A program made the translations under genes and the position numbers. From positions 1 to 15,164 of the forward strand of contig CAYZYO010000059.1 in assembly GCA_964482585.1 (NCBI GenBank): 15,164 bases of DNA, in the 5' to 3' direction. The notes under the pieces were generated by a model. It searched no databases and was not told where the DNA came from. It saw only the letters and a list, made by a program, of their open reading frames with translations. The stretch comes from CAYZYO01 sp964482585. Its GTDB lineage: Bacteria; Bacillota; Syntrophomonadia; Syntrophomonadales; Syntrophomonadaceae. Shown one piece after another: positions 1 through 6,406 of this stretch. Within the stretch, counting starts at the first letter, position 1. The number at the start of each line of letters is the position of its first letter.

Positions 1-72
1 TTTCATGAAAAGTCCTCAAGATTATTAGTTCAAGTGTTAGATTCCACTACAAAAACTCTAATCCTTGTATAG
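1..72 (+). CDS. 3' end of a probable FlaG-like flagellar protein (cut by window edge)
   Basis: The frame starting at base 1 is open for 23 codons and ends at TAG (70-72). It reads FHEKSSRLLVQVLDSTTK and then TLILV. The pattern F-HEK-x-x-RLLVQV-D-x-x-T resembles the conserved core of FlaG, a small protein encoded near flagellin genes and affecting filament length. Normal FlaG proteins continue with an EVIREIPPE-like tail. That tail is absent here, so the gene may be frameshifted or its end may have diverged. The rest of the gene would lie left of the window. The match is short and rests on memory of the family pattern, so the call is tentative. If correct, it implies a flagellated organism. 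Confidence 0.4.
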   Translation, partial: FHEKSSRLLVQVLDSTTKTLILV

Positions 73-414
73 ACGGGACTTTAGATCCATAGTCTAATAA
101 TAGCGGTATTGGTCAATCTGAAGTCTCCCAACTAACCAGCTATGAATAATGTATAAAGACTATTATTCGTGGAATCAAATTTGTATTTCTATTAAAACTA
201 TTCTACATTATATAGTGGAAAATATCTTTAATTATCTGTTAAAAAAGTTATTAAACAAATGCATAATAGCTGTTTAAAATATTATAAATCCTTGCCTTGC
301 CATCCATAGAGAGACTTTACTCTCCGGTTGGAGTCTCATCCTAAAGGCAAAGTGATGAGATGGTGGATTTTTGAATTATGTAAAATTATTAAAACACTTC
401 ATTGTCCTAACATG
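73..414. other. intergenic region with nested hairpins at about 299-362
   Basis: I see no gene here. The first 200 bases are very AT-rich with no convincing structure. Bases 299-362 form a compact set of complementary segments. CCATC (300-304) can pair with GATGG near 358-362. GAGACT around 312 can pair with AGTCTC around 331, with CTCC-GGTT-GGAG nested inside. TCTCATC (about 333-339) can pair with GATGAGA (354-360) across a loop containing AAAGGCAAAG. This could be a structured RNA, but it lies upstream of the likely sodA promoter and I could not match it to a known riboswitch class. Confidence 0.3.
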
Positions 415-443
415 TGGAAAAGTTTATAAAGTCTTTATATAAT
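415..443 (+). promoter_or_regulatory. probable sigma-A promoter of sodA
   Basis: The -10 box is a perfect TATAAT at 438-443. With a 17-base spacer the -35 is TGGAAA at 415-420, four of six matches to TTGACA. Transcription would start near 450, giving a leader of about 50 bases before the sodA ATG at 503. Confidence 0.5.
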
Positions 444-453
444 GTGATATTAT
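439..453. promoter_or_regulatory. inverted repeat overlapping the sodA -10 box (candidate operator)
   Basis: ATAAT-GTGAT-ATTAT is a 5-bp inverted repeat with a 5-base spacer; read as 7-1-7 it matches at six of seven positions. It covers the -10 and probable start site. It therefore suits a repressor such as a Fur-family metal or peroxide sensor, which commonly controls superoxide dismutase genes. It does not match the PerR consensus in phase, so the identity of the regulator is inference. Confidence 0.35.
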
Positions 454-502
454 TTTGACATACACTTTAATTTTAAAATTAACTAAGAGAGGGGTGGCTA
501 AA

Positions 503-1099
503 ATGACTCATACTCTACCAGATTTACCATATGCTTACTATGCTTTAGAACCTTTTTATGATGAAGAAACAGTTAGATTACATCATGATATGCACCATAA
601 AGCTTATGTTGATGGCCTAAATAATGCAGAAAGAAAACTGGCCGAAGCATTGGCAAAAGATGATTTTGCGATGATTAAAAATATTGAACGTGAAATAGCC
701 TTTCACGGCTCAGGGCACATTTTGCATTCCATGTTTTGGAATAATATGCATCCGAATGCTGGAGGGCCTGCAAATGGACAAGTAGCTTCATTAATAAAAC
801 GTGATTTTAGCTCATTTGAAAGCTTTAAAAAACTGTTCACGGCTTCGGCTGTTGCCGTAGAAGGATCTGGATGGGCAGTATTAGCCTGGAATCCCATTTT
901 TGAAAAACTTGTTATACTACAGATTGAAAAACACCAAAATTTAACTCAGTGGGGTGTGGTTCCTTTATTAATTGTTGATGTGTGGGAACACGCCTATTAC
1001 CTAAAGTTTAAAAACAAGCGTAATGCCTGGATTGACGCCTGGTGGAATCTGGTTAACTGGGATGATGTTAATCATCGTTTATCATTAATTAAAAAATAA
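503..1099 (+). CDS. sodA: superoxide dismutase, Fe/Mn family
   Basis: The 198-aa product should dismutate superoxide to oxygen and hydrogen peroxide in the cytoplasm. The four metal ligands are visible: His27 (in LHHDMHHKAY), His75 (GHILHSMFW), Asp159 and His163 (DVWEHAYY). The second-shell Tyr35 is also present. A Gln (145, in KHQN) occupies the place of the MnSOD C-terminal Gln, and Gly71 sits where FeSODs carry their own Gln. This suggests Mn or cambialistic use; that is inference. The length is normal for the family. The open frame extends upstream to a TTG at 455, but ATG 503 is preceded by GAGAGGGGTGG and gives the usual start THTLPDLPYAYYALEP. The gene is monocistronic, with its own promoter and terminator. 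Confidence 0.95.
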   Translation: MTHTLPDLPYAYYALEPFYDEETVRLHHDMHHKAYVDGLNNAERKLAEALAKDDFAMIKNIEREIAFHGSGHILHSMFWNNMHPNAGGPANGQVASLIKRDFSSFESFKKLFTASAVAVEGSGWAVLAWNPIFEKLVILQIEKHQNLTQWGVVPLLIVDVWEHAYYLKFKNKRNAWIDAWWNLVNWDDVNHRLSLIKK

Positions 1100-1100
1100 A

Positions 1101-1137
1101 AAAATATACCGGGTTGTTGCATTACCCGGTATATTTT
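1101..1137 (+). terminator. Rho-independent terminator after sodA
   Basis: AAAATATACCGGGT (1101-1114) and its exact complement (1124-1137) form a 14-bp stem with a 9-base loop, starting one base after the sodA stop codon. Because it is A-rich on one side and T-rich on the other, it can also terminate the minus-strand gene ending at 1163. Confidence 0.9.
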
Positions 1138-1162
1138 TATCTGATCTTATTATTTTACTATA

Positions 1163-1453
1163 CTAATCACGAATACTCTCTGTTATTTTATTGCCTAAAA
1201 TATAAAATTCGGTATGAGTTGCACCTGGAAACTTATCTTCAGGCATAAAATTTCCTTTAATAGAAAATGAATAACCCATGCCAGTATATATTCCCGAACC
1301 ACCGTCATCATATCCATCTCTACATATTGCAAAAAATGGTTTTTCAAATCCATGTATTGTTCTCCAATAGTCAACAACCATCATACTAAAACAAAGAACA
1401 AATAGAAAACCTGTTGCTAATATAAATAATTTTAGTTTCTTTTTAGATCTCAT
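1163..1453 (-). CDS. small membrane-anchored conserved hypothetical protein
   Basis: The 96-aa product has a basic N-terminus (MRSKKKLK), one hydrophobic segment (about residues 8-25, LFILATGFLFVLCFSMMV) and a predicted outside domain containing GSGIYTGMGYSFSIKGNFMPED. This tail resembles a family of short uncharacterised Firmicute proteins with a GSG-Y-GLGYSFDIKGNF pattern; the function is unknown. An upstream ATG at 1504 would give 113 aa but has no ribosome binding site. ATG 1453 has GGAG seven bases upstream and places the signal anchor at the N-terminus, so it is preferred. The gene converges on sodA and shares its bidirectional terminator. It looks monocistronic. Confidence 0.7.
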   Translation of the reverse strand: MRSKKKLKLFILATGFLFVLCFSMMVVDYWRTIHGFEKPFFAICRDGYDDGGSGIYTGMGYSFSIKGNFMPEDKFPGATHTEFYILGNKITESIRD

Positions 1454-1542
1454 GATCGGTCTCCAAGCTTTAACAAAGTAATACTTGATATTTGAGAATT
1501 TCATTCAAAAAGCCACATATTATCATACGCAACGGCTAAGAT

Positions 1543-1576
1543 CTTGAGATTCTTTGGTTTAGCTCAGGATGACAAG
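1543..1576. repeat. dispersed intergenic repeat of the GAGATTCTT...CTCAGGATGACA type
   Basis: CTTGAGATTCTTTGG followed by TTTAGCTCAGGATGACAAG, with CTTG/CAAG ends, matches a short repeat type I recall from many bacterial genomes. Only one copy is in this window, so the assignment rests on recall. It lies between two minus-strand genes. Confidence 0.4.
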
Positions 1577-1621
1577 TAAACACCTGGCTATTTTTTCTTT
1601 AACCTGAAAATATAAATAGTA

Positions 1622-2935
1622 TTACACTATTTTAGTTAGTAATTCCTTTAATTGCTGGGTGCCTATTTCCTCGAGGTCATAACGGACCCTAACAGCGGGT
1701 TTATCAATACTCATTACTCGACGCAGGTCAATGGGAGTTCCGATAACCACCACATCAGCCGGTGAGCTATTAATAGTTTGCTCTAATTCTTGAATTTGAA
1801 TTTTACCGTAACCCATAGCCGGAAGCAGTTTGGAAAGGTGATTATATTTATCAAAGGTCTTTTTAATGCTGCCTACAGCATACTGACGGGGATCAATTAA
1901 TTCGCTGGCACCAAGTTTTTCAGCAGCTATTACCCCGGCACCATATGCCATTTCCCCATGTGTAAGGGTAGGTCCATCTTCGACAACCAGAACCTTTTTA
2001 CCTTTAATTAATTCGGGTTGGTCGACACTAATAGGTGAATTAGCAAGGATAACTGTAGCTTTAGGATTATTCTTTTCTATTGCATCCTTAACTTCCTCTA
2101 CTTTGGCAGGGTCAGCAGAATCAATTTTATTAATAATAATTATATCTGCCATTCGTAAATTAGTTTCACCTGGATGGTAGCTGCTTTCATGTCCCGCACG
2201 GTGAGGATCAACGATGGCTATGTGCAGATCTGACACATAGAAAGGTATATCATTATTTCCTCCATCCCAGAGGATTACATCAGCTTCTTCTTCAGCCTGC
2301 CGCAGTATAACTTCATAATCAATACCAGCATAGACGATTATCCCGTTATCTATATGCGGCTCAAACTCCTCTCTTTCCTCTATGGTACATTGAAATCTGT
2401 CTAAATCCTCATAAGTAACAAAACGCATACAAACCTGTTCTTCTAGATTGCCATAAGGCATCGGATGCCTTATTACGACGACCTTTTTGCCAGCTTCAGT
2501 AAGTTTTTGGGCAACATAGCGAGTAGTTTGGCTTTTACCGCTGCCGGTTCTAACTGCTGTTACTGCTACTACTGGACGTTTGGACTTTAACAAAGTAGTT
2601 TTAGGTCCCATTAAACGAAAATCGGCTCCACATGCCATAACTAGAGAAGCCTGGTGCATTACGTATTCATGGCGAACATCACTATAGGCGAAAACCACCT
2701 GATCCACATTATGCTTTTTTATTAACTCTGCTAATTCTTCTTCTGCATATATGGGAATACCTTCTGGATATCTGCTTCCTGCCAGTGAAGGAGGATATAG
2801 CCTACCCTCTATATCTGGAATCTGAGCAGCTGTAAAAGCCACTACCTGATAAGCCGGGTTGTCCCGGAAATAGGTATTGAAATTGTGAAAATCTCGGCCT
2901 GCTGCACCCATAATAATTATACGATCCTCTTTCAT
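1622..2935 (-). CDS. cyclic 2,3-diphosphoglycerate synthetase-like P-loop protein
   Basis: The 437-aa protein resembles the cyclic 2,3-diphosphoglycerate synthetase family (COG2403-like), known from thermophilic methanogens but with bacterial relatives of unproven activity. An N-terminal Rossmann-like segment (GAAGRDFHNFN, about 10-20) precedes a nucleotide-binding domain. That domain has a P-loop at about 131-135 (RTGSGKS), an acidic WDGGNND block (about 223-229) and NKID (about 269-272), a G4-like guanine or adenine specificity motif. The C-terminal part contains GEMAYGAG and VVIGTPIDLRR. ATG 2935 is chosen because AGAGGTGA lies five bases upstream; an ATG at 2953 adds six residues and has no such site. 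A weak hairpin (1614-1632) overlaps the stop. In a bacterium the product may be something other than cyclic DPG, so only the family is secure. Confidence 0.85.
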   Translation of the reverse strand: MKEDRIIIMGAAGRDFHNFNTYFRDNPAYQVVAFTAAQIPDIEGRLYPPSLAGSRYPEGIPIYAEEELAELIKKHNVDQVVFAYSDVRHEYVMHQASLVMACGADFRLMGPKTTLLKSKRPVVAVTAVRTGSGKSQTTRYVAQKLTEAGKKVVVIRHPMPYGNLEEQVCMRFVTYEDLDRFQCTIEEREEFEPHIDNGIIVYAGIDYEVILRQAEEEADVILWDGGNNDIPFYVSDLHIAIVDPHRAGHESSYHPGETNLRMADIIIINKIDSADPAKVEEVKDAIEKNNPKATVILANSPISVDQPELIKGKKVLVVEDGPTLTHGEMAYGAGVIAAEKLGASELIDPRQYAVGSIKKTFDKYNHLSKLLPAMGYGKIQIQELEQTINSSPADVVVIGTPIDLRRVMSIDKPAVRVRYDLEEIGTQQLKELLTKIV

Positions 2936-3021
2936 TAAAATCACCTCTTGCATTATTATAGTAGTCTGATTACTGGCCTACCCTGACTAACAAAGGGAAA
3001 GACCTTAATCAGGAACTGCTC

Positions 3022-3468
3022 TTAATATTTGTCTATACTATCTATAGTATCCCAGGAAAAAACCTGAATATCCTGCCGCAGCTGCCATCCCTGGCGGTGG
3101 TAAAAGTCAACTGCAACCTTATTATTATTGAAAACAAATAAATGAATTTTTTGAACTCCTAACTTCCTTAATTCAAAAACTACATTATTAAGTAAAAGTT
3201 TACCCAATCCCCTACCCCGGTAATCAGGATGAACTGCCAGGTGGTATATATATCCCCGGCGGCCATCAAATCCACCTAAAATGGTACCTAATAACACTTT
3301 TTCAGTTCTTAGCACCAAGCAGGTCGAAGGATTTCTATTAATAAAGATCTCAAGCAATTCCTCTTCATCACTGTTTCCTATACCTAAACCGGGGATTGTT
3401 TTCCATAATTTCAACATTGATCCTATGTCTGTTAGTTCTGCTTTTTCTATTTGCAAGCTAAAGGTCAT
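3022..3468 (-). CDS. GNAT-family N-acetyltransferase
   Basis: The 148-aa protein should transfer an acetyl group from acetyl-CoA to an amine; the substrate is not evident. The diagnostic motif A runs from residue 74 to 89 (IYHLAVHPDYRGRGLG), with RGRGLG as the pyrophosphate-binding loop. It is followed by a helix (KLLLNNVVFELRKLG) and the motif B region NNNKVAVDFYHRQGW (114-128). Length and order are those of a single-domain RimI-like GNAT. ATG 3468 has GGGGGAGGAGAT just upstream. The gene is 86 bases upstream of the cyclic-DPG synthetase-like gene on the same strand and could be cotranscribed with it. No terminator is obvious between them. Confidence 0.9.
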   Translation of the reverse strand: MTFSLQIEKAELTDIGSMLKLWKTIPGLGIGNSDEEELLEIFINRNPSTCLVLRTEKVLLGTILGGFDGRRGYIYHLAVHPDYRGRGLGKLLLNNVVFELRKLGVQKIHLFVFNNNKVAVDFYHRQGWQLRQDIQVFSWDTIDSIDKY

Positions 3469-3891
3469 TAATTATCTCCTCCCCCAAAAAGGCAGTATTT
3501 ATTATTCGTTCTAGCTGCAGATTTGTGATTTATCAAATTGACCAGTGATATTTGATTTGATGAAAAATTACTGTCTTATTATAACTCATCATAAAAAACA
3601 ATTAAAATAATAAATTTAAGTTTTTATGCTGGAACCTACTACAAGGCACAACCATAAATGAAAAATGTTATCTGTGACTGCATAAAATGTTGTCATTAGC
3701 AATCTTCTTTGTCATTTTCCCTCCAACAGTTAAACTTGGAGAAGTTTTAAATCAGATCAAGCACAGGTAAAGGCGGGAATTATCAGCCATATTCACAAAT
3801 GCTTACTTCATAAACAAATGTTTTAATGGTTAAGAAATCTATATTTCATATTTGATACTAGTCCAACAAACTTATCAAAAAAATTTTTTTT
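3469..3891. other. divergent intergenic region, no supported gene
   Basis: This AT-rich stretch separates the minus-strand GNAT gene from the plus-strand xre module. A TATAAT on the minus strand near 3578-3583 with a weak -35 (TTTAAT) could serve the GNAT gene. On the minus strand at 3700-3725 a GGAGGG is followed by an ATG that opens only a 15-codon frame, not called as a gene. A run of seven A then eight T (3877-3891), flanked by ATC and GAT, lies upstream of the xre promoter and may act as an UP-like element. Confidence 0.4.
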
Positions 3892-3913
3892 GATGTCAAT
3901 GTAACTTGACATC
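3892..3913. promoter_or_regulatory. inverted repeat spanning the xre -35 box
   Basis: GATGTCAA (3892-3899) and TTGACATC (3906-3913) are perfect 8-bp arms with a 6-base spacer. The right arm contains the TTGACA -35 box, so a protein bound here would block RNA polymerase. It differs in sequence from the palindrome at the -10, so two regulators may act on one promoter. Confidence 0.5.
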
Positions 3914-3934
3914 TTCTATAACTATTAATATAAT
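3906..3934 (+). promoter_or_regulatory. consensus sigma-A promoter of the xre-DUF2178 module
   Basis: TTGACA (3906-3911), a 17-base spacer and TATAAT (3929-3934) match the sigma-A consensus at all twelve positions. An A/T tract lies upstream. Transcription should start around 3941, inside the 32-bp palindrome. Such a strong promoter implies tight repression. Confidence 0.9.
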
Positions 3935-3962
3935 TATTGTAAAGCTAGCTTTACAATAATTA
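3931..3962. promoter_or_regulatory. 32-bp perfect palindrome, candidate operator
   Basis: The left half is TAATTATTGTAAAGCT and the right half is its exact complement, with no spacer. It overlaps the last four bases of the -10 box and covers the expected start site, ending 19 bases before the xre ATG. It is well placed for autorepression by the XRE protein encoded directly downstream. The binding partner is inferred from position. Confidence 0.75.
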
Positions 3963-3981
3963 AGATTGTGAGGGGAGGCTA

Positions 3982-4197
3982 ATGAAAAACCGCCTTACAG
4001 AACTTCGTAAAAAAAATAAGATGACTCAGGAAGATCTAGCTGTTAAAGCAGAGGTTTCAAGACAAACAATAATATCGCTGGAAAAGGGAAAATATAATCC
4101 TTCCCTGGACTTAGCCTTTCGTCTAGCAAATATTTTTAAGCTTACAATTGAGGAGGTATTTATTTATGGGGAGGGAAGGAATAATGTTGAAAAATAG
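3982..4197 (+). CDS. XRE-family HTH transcriptional regulator (small, Cro/CI-like)
   Basis: The 71-aa protein is essentially one HTH_3 domain. Helices two and three are TQEDLAVKAEV (15-25) and SRQTIISLEKG (26-36), followed by the typical YNPSLDLAFRLANIF and TIEEVF. There is no ligand or oligomerisation domain, as in the YozG-like regulators commonly paired with small membrane proteins. ATG 3982 has AGGGGAGG upstream. The stop codon (4195-4197) lies inside the next gene, so the two are translationally coupled. It probably represses its own operon through the 3931-3962 palindrome and may respond to the state of the membrane partner; both points are inference. Confidence 0.93.
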   Translation: MKNRLTELRKKNKMTQEDLAVKAEVSRQTIISLEKGKYNPSLDLAFRLANIFKLTIEEVFIYGEGRNNVEK

Positions 4198-4582
4198 TAG
4201 AATAGCTTTTTATGTTACCATTATACTGCTGTTGTTTTTAGGCGGGTACCAAGTTGCTAAAGGGGATGTGGGGCTCGGCATAGGATTAATTGCTGGAGCA
4301 ATTGGAGTATTTTCAGTGAAAATGATTCAATTTAAAAGAGTGGCTGCACTAGAATCCCAGGGAAAAGTAGTCTATGATGAACGTTCAATTTACTTGACTT
4401 CTAAGGCGTCCCTGGCAGCCATACGAATATATGTTCTTATGCTGGCGGTACTGGTTCTTGCAGGCAGTATCTTTTTCCCGGCAGACTGGGTAGTTAACCC
4501 CTGGGACTTAATAGGAGTTTTGCTGGCAATATTGGTGTTTCTCTGGATTGGGTTTTACTATTATTATAACCGGGAGGAATAG
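4166..4582 (+). CDS. DUF2178-like membrane protein, partner of the XRE regulator
   Basis: The product of about 138 aa has four predicted membrane segments: IAFYVTIILLLFLGGY, GLGIGLIAGAIGVFSV, IRIYVLMLAVLVLAGSIFF and WDLIGVLLAILVFLWIGFYY. Between the second and third is the loop KVVYDERSIYLTSKAS. The DER...KAS pattern in the loop and the small XRE gene just upstream are typical of DUF2178-type proteins, whose function is unknown. Two starts compete. ATG 4166 has AGGAGG (4151-4156) nine bases upstream. ATG 4184 has GGAGGG eight bases upstream and gives a more usual N-terminus (MLKNSRIAF). Both overlap the xre 3' end by different amounts. The pair may form a membrane-responsive regulatory unit, but this is inference. 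Confidence 0.75.
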   Translation: MGREGIMLKNSRIAFYVTIILLLFLGGYQVAKGDVGLGIGLIAGAIGVFSVKMIQFKRVAALESQGKVVYDERSIYLTSKASLAAIRIYVLMLAVLVLAGSIFFPADWVVNPWDLIGVLLAILVFLWIGFYYYYNREE

Positions 4583-4628
4583 TTTTACAGCCTGTTGCCA
4601 GGCACCAATACAACTACTGCGCTTATCT

Positions 4629-4667
4629 AGAGAAGTGTCCCCTATTAAGCCTCAGGAACACTTCTCT
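4629..4667 (+). terminator. hairpin after the xre-DUF2178 module, possible terminator
   Basis: AGAGAAGTGT (4629-4638) pairs perfectly with ACACTTCTCT (4658-4667); the loop can be closed further by CC/GG. Only TATTT follows rather than a long T run, so termination may be weak. It lies 47 bases after the DUF2178 stop codon. Confidence 0.5.
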
Positions 4668-4782
4668 TATTTAAGCTGCTTTATTGCTAACAGGCGGCAT
4701 TTTAGGGTTAAATTAGAAAGCAAGCTGGCTGCAGTTGAATTGTAATTACAGAACCCGGTCAGGAGTTCCCGGAATTATTAAA

Positions 4783-5610
4783 CTAGTATGTATTCTGGAT
4801 TAAGCAATTAAAGGCCTGTATGGTTTGGGTACTTAATGTGTAAGCATCATTATACTCGTATTCTATGAGTGCCGCCCTGGCATATTCTGATGCCCAACCA
4901 ATAAAATATCCCTGCATGGGCTTATACCCTTGCAGTGCCTGCTTTTCTTCTCCAAGGTTTAAACTGTTTACAAAAAAGGATTTCAGTTCTGAGTCGCTGC
5001 TATAACAACAGTCTAGCCAACCGTGGAAATCCAAAATAATGTCCGGGTTTTCTTTTAATACGATATCTCTTAGTACTTGTGCTTCTGGTGTAGTAAACGG
5101 TGTGTCACCGGTTTTGTTGCATCTGGTATAGATTTTATCCCAGTTATAGTCAAAATCTCTATTAATATCTATACCTTGGGCGTTACACCTGCCAAACCCG
5201 TTATTGCTGAGGCTGGCATTTATTCCATCTGGATTTACACATGGAATAATGATCAACCTGGTGGATTTTAACAACTCGGGCTGTTCAGAGTAATATTTAA
5301 TTACCTGTTCGGCTATATGGGTTAATATGATTCCATCCCCGTAATATTGGTCCTCAAAACCGTGTATGGCAAAGGTCGCCAGTATAGTTTGGTTATGGCT
5401 AGGTGGTGTTAAATAAACCGCTTCTATTGGCCGGTTCTGATAACTGTTTCCTATAATCTGACGGTAAATCACGGGATTGCTATAATTGCGGCAGTTTATA
5501 TTGATATGATTAATACCTACACACTCTTGATTAATAAATACTATTGCTGAAGTCGGTAGAGGCTGAATAATAAATACTAATAACCAGAAAATGATTTTGA
5601 TTTTTTTCAC
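4783..5610 (-). CDS. secreted M14-family zinc carboxypeptidase
   Basis: The 275-aa precursor has a signal peptide (KKIKIIFWLLVFIIQPLPTSA) and an M14 domain resembling MpaA or gamma-D-glutamyl-diaminoacid peptidases, which cut peptidoglycan peptides. Visible active-site elements are the first zinc pair HGFE (His83, Glu86), NPDG (126-129), the substrate-binding Arg in NRDF (about 151), the third zinc ligand His196 in LDFHGW, and the catalytic Glu in ALIEYEY (about 250). The open frame reaches ATG 5646, but that adds 12 residues before the signal peptide and lacks a good ribosome binding site. GTG 5610 has AAGGA nine bases upstream and gives a clean signal peptide. It is monocistronic. The likely role is cell-wall peptide trimming or recycling, but a general carboxypeptidase cannot be excluded. 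Confidence 0.88.
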   Translation of the reverse strand: MKKIKIIFWLLVFIIQPLPTSAIVFINQECVGINHININCRNYSNPVIYRQIIGNSYQNRPIEAVYLTPPSHNQTILATFAIHGFEDQYYGDGIILTHIAEQVIKYYSEQPELLKSTRLIIIPCVNPDGINASLSNNGFGRCNAQGIDINRDFDYNWDKIYTRCNKTGDTPFTTPEAQVLRDIVLKENPDIILDFHGWLDCCYSSDSELKSFFVNSLNLGEEKQALQGYKPMQGYFIGWASEYARAALIEYEYNDAYTLSTQTIQAFNCLIQNTY

Positions 5611-5646
5611 TTTTTCACATCCTTTTTCGGCCAATACCTTACACAT

Positions 5647-5828
5647 ACCTTTAACCGCCTGCTCTAAGCCTTTACGCGTGATCAGCTTAAGCCCATTTTA
5701 AATCCCCCATAATCAGAAATCCCAAGCTGCTTTTGGGACTGTTCCTATTCCACAATTTTTCGCTGCAGCGTATGTAGTTTTTTTAGCGGTTCTTCCTTTT
5801 TAACCCTGATCCTACCTTCATCTAATGT
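5647..5828. other. first part of a long gene-free region (5647-6406)
   Basis: No supported ORF, RNA gene or promoter stands out here. The whole gene-free region continues to 6406; its notable contents (an inverted-repeat element, a terminator and a palindromic repeat) are listed separately. A 10-bp direct duplication TGATGGGTAT/TGATGGGTAA lies at 5971-5990. Confidence 0.5.
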
Positions 5829-5830
5829 CC

Positions 5831-5934
5831 TCCTATACTATTATCGGATTATGTGTGCAGTTTTTTAAACTAAACTAAATAAATACATATATGGTGGTTT
5901 TCCTGCACACGGTTTTATTCGATAGTATTTAGGA
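5831..5934. repeat. 104-bp imperfect inverted-repeat element (MITE-like)
   Basis: The left arm TCCTATACTATTATCGG...GTGTGCAG (5831-5860) and the right arm CTGCACAC...CGATAGTATTTAGGA (about 5903-5934) are inverted copies with small gaps. The longest perfect block is GTGTGCAG/CTGCACAC. The ends read TCCTA and TAGGA, and the roughly 42-base centre is AT-rich. It could be a miniature transposable element or a large hairpin. Only one copy is in the window. Confidence 0.45.
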
Positions 5935-6157
5935 AATAGGAATACAATCGATAAAATTGAGTTATTTATTTGATGGGTATTGATGGGTAAAAAGGCAAAT
6001 AAATGTTTATCTTGAGATGTATAACGTTCGAGTAGAAGTGTCTAGGGTAATGACATAATAATTATTCAGTCTATGCTGAATTTGCTTTCCCCTACTAACC
6101 AACAATGATAAACACTACTTTTCTTAGTGGGATCATATATAAAAATCGTCTAAAAAA

Positions 6158-6191
6158 GACCTGTACGGCCATAGTTTTGGCCTTACAGGTT
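6158..6191 (-). terminator. bidirectional Rho-independent terminator
   Basis: GACCTGTACGGCC (6158-6170) pairs with GGCCTTACAGGTT (6179-6191) with one mismatch, a G-U pair at the base and an 8-base loop. A run of six A precedes it and T-rich sequence follows it, so it works on either strand. The only gene it can end is the minus-strand DUF1858 gene, whose stop is about 215 bases away. Confidence 0.75.
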
Positions 6192-6301
6192 TATATTTTT
6201 ATTATTATCGGCACAGGGTGTCCATAGTTAAAAAACCCTGTTCTTAACTATTCTTACTGAGAGTTTTGCATAATTCAAAAATTTACCATAATACTCAGAT
6301 A

Positions 6302-6325
6302 GTCAAGCCGGAGACTTAAGTCTCC
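6302..6325. repeat. palindromic repeat (GGAGACTTAAGTCTCC family)
   Basis: GGAGACTTAAGTCTCC (6310-6325) is a perfect 16-bp palindrome preceded by GTCAAGCC. The same block, inverted and slightly changed, occurs at 15044-15064. A shortened form lies at about 11951-11965. It therefore belongs to a dispersed family. Confidence 0.65.
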
Positions 6326-6406
6326 TTTGCGGATGTAAGGGTTCTAATGATAAACTATTATAAAAAATCCTCCTTACTTATAAGTCAAAGACATACTTTA
6401 AACTGA

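Noticed and set aside
299..362. c-di-GMP, SAM or other known riboswitch
   Set aside because: Loop sequences resemble fragments of known motifs, but no full consensus in the right order could be found.
455..502. Upstream TTG start adding 16 residues to sodA
   Set aside because: No ribosome binding site precedes it, the added peptide is not SOD-like, and it overlaps the likely transcription start.
3680..3725. Minus-strand mini-ORF MTKKIANDN... after GGAGGG
   Set aside because: It is only 15 codons with no recognisable product; it may be chance or a relic.
4548..4745. Plus-strand ORF of 65 aa overlapping the DUF2178 gene end
   Set aside because: It runs through the terminator-like hairpin, lacks its own ribosome binding site and has no protein-like pattern.
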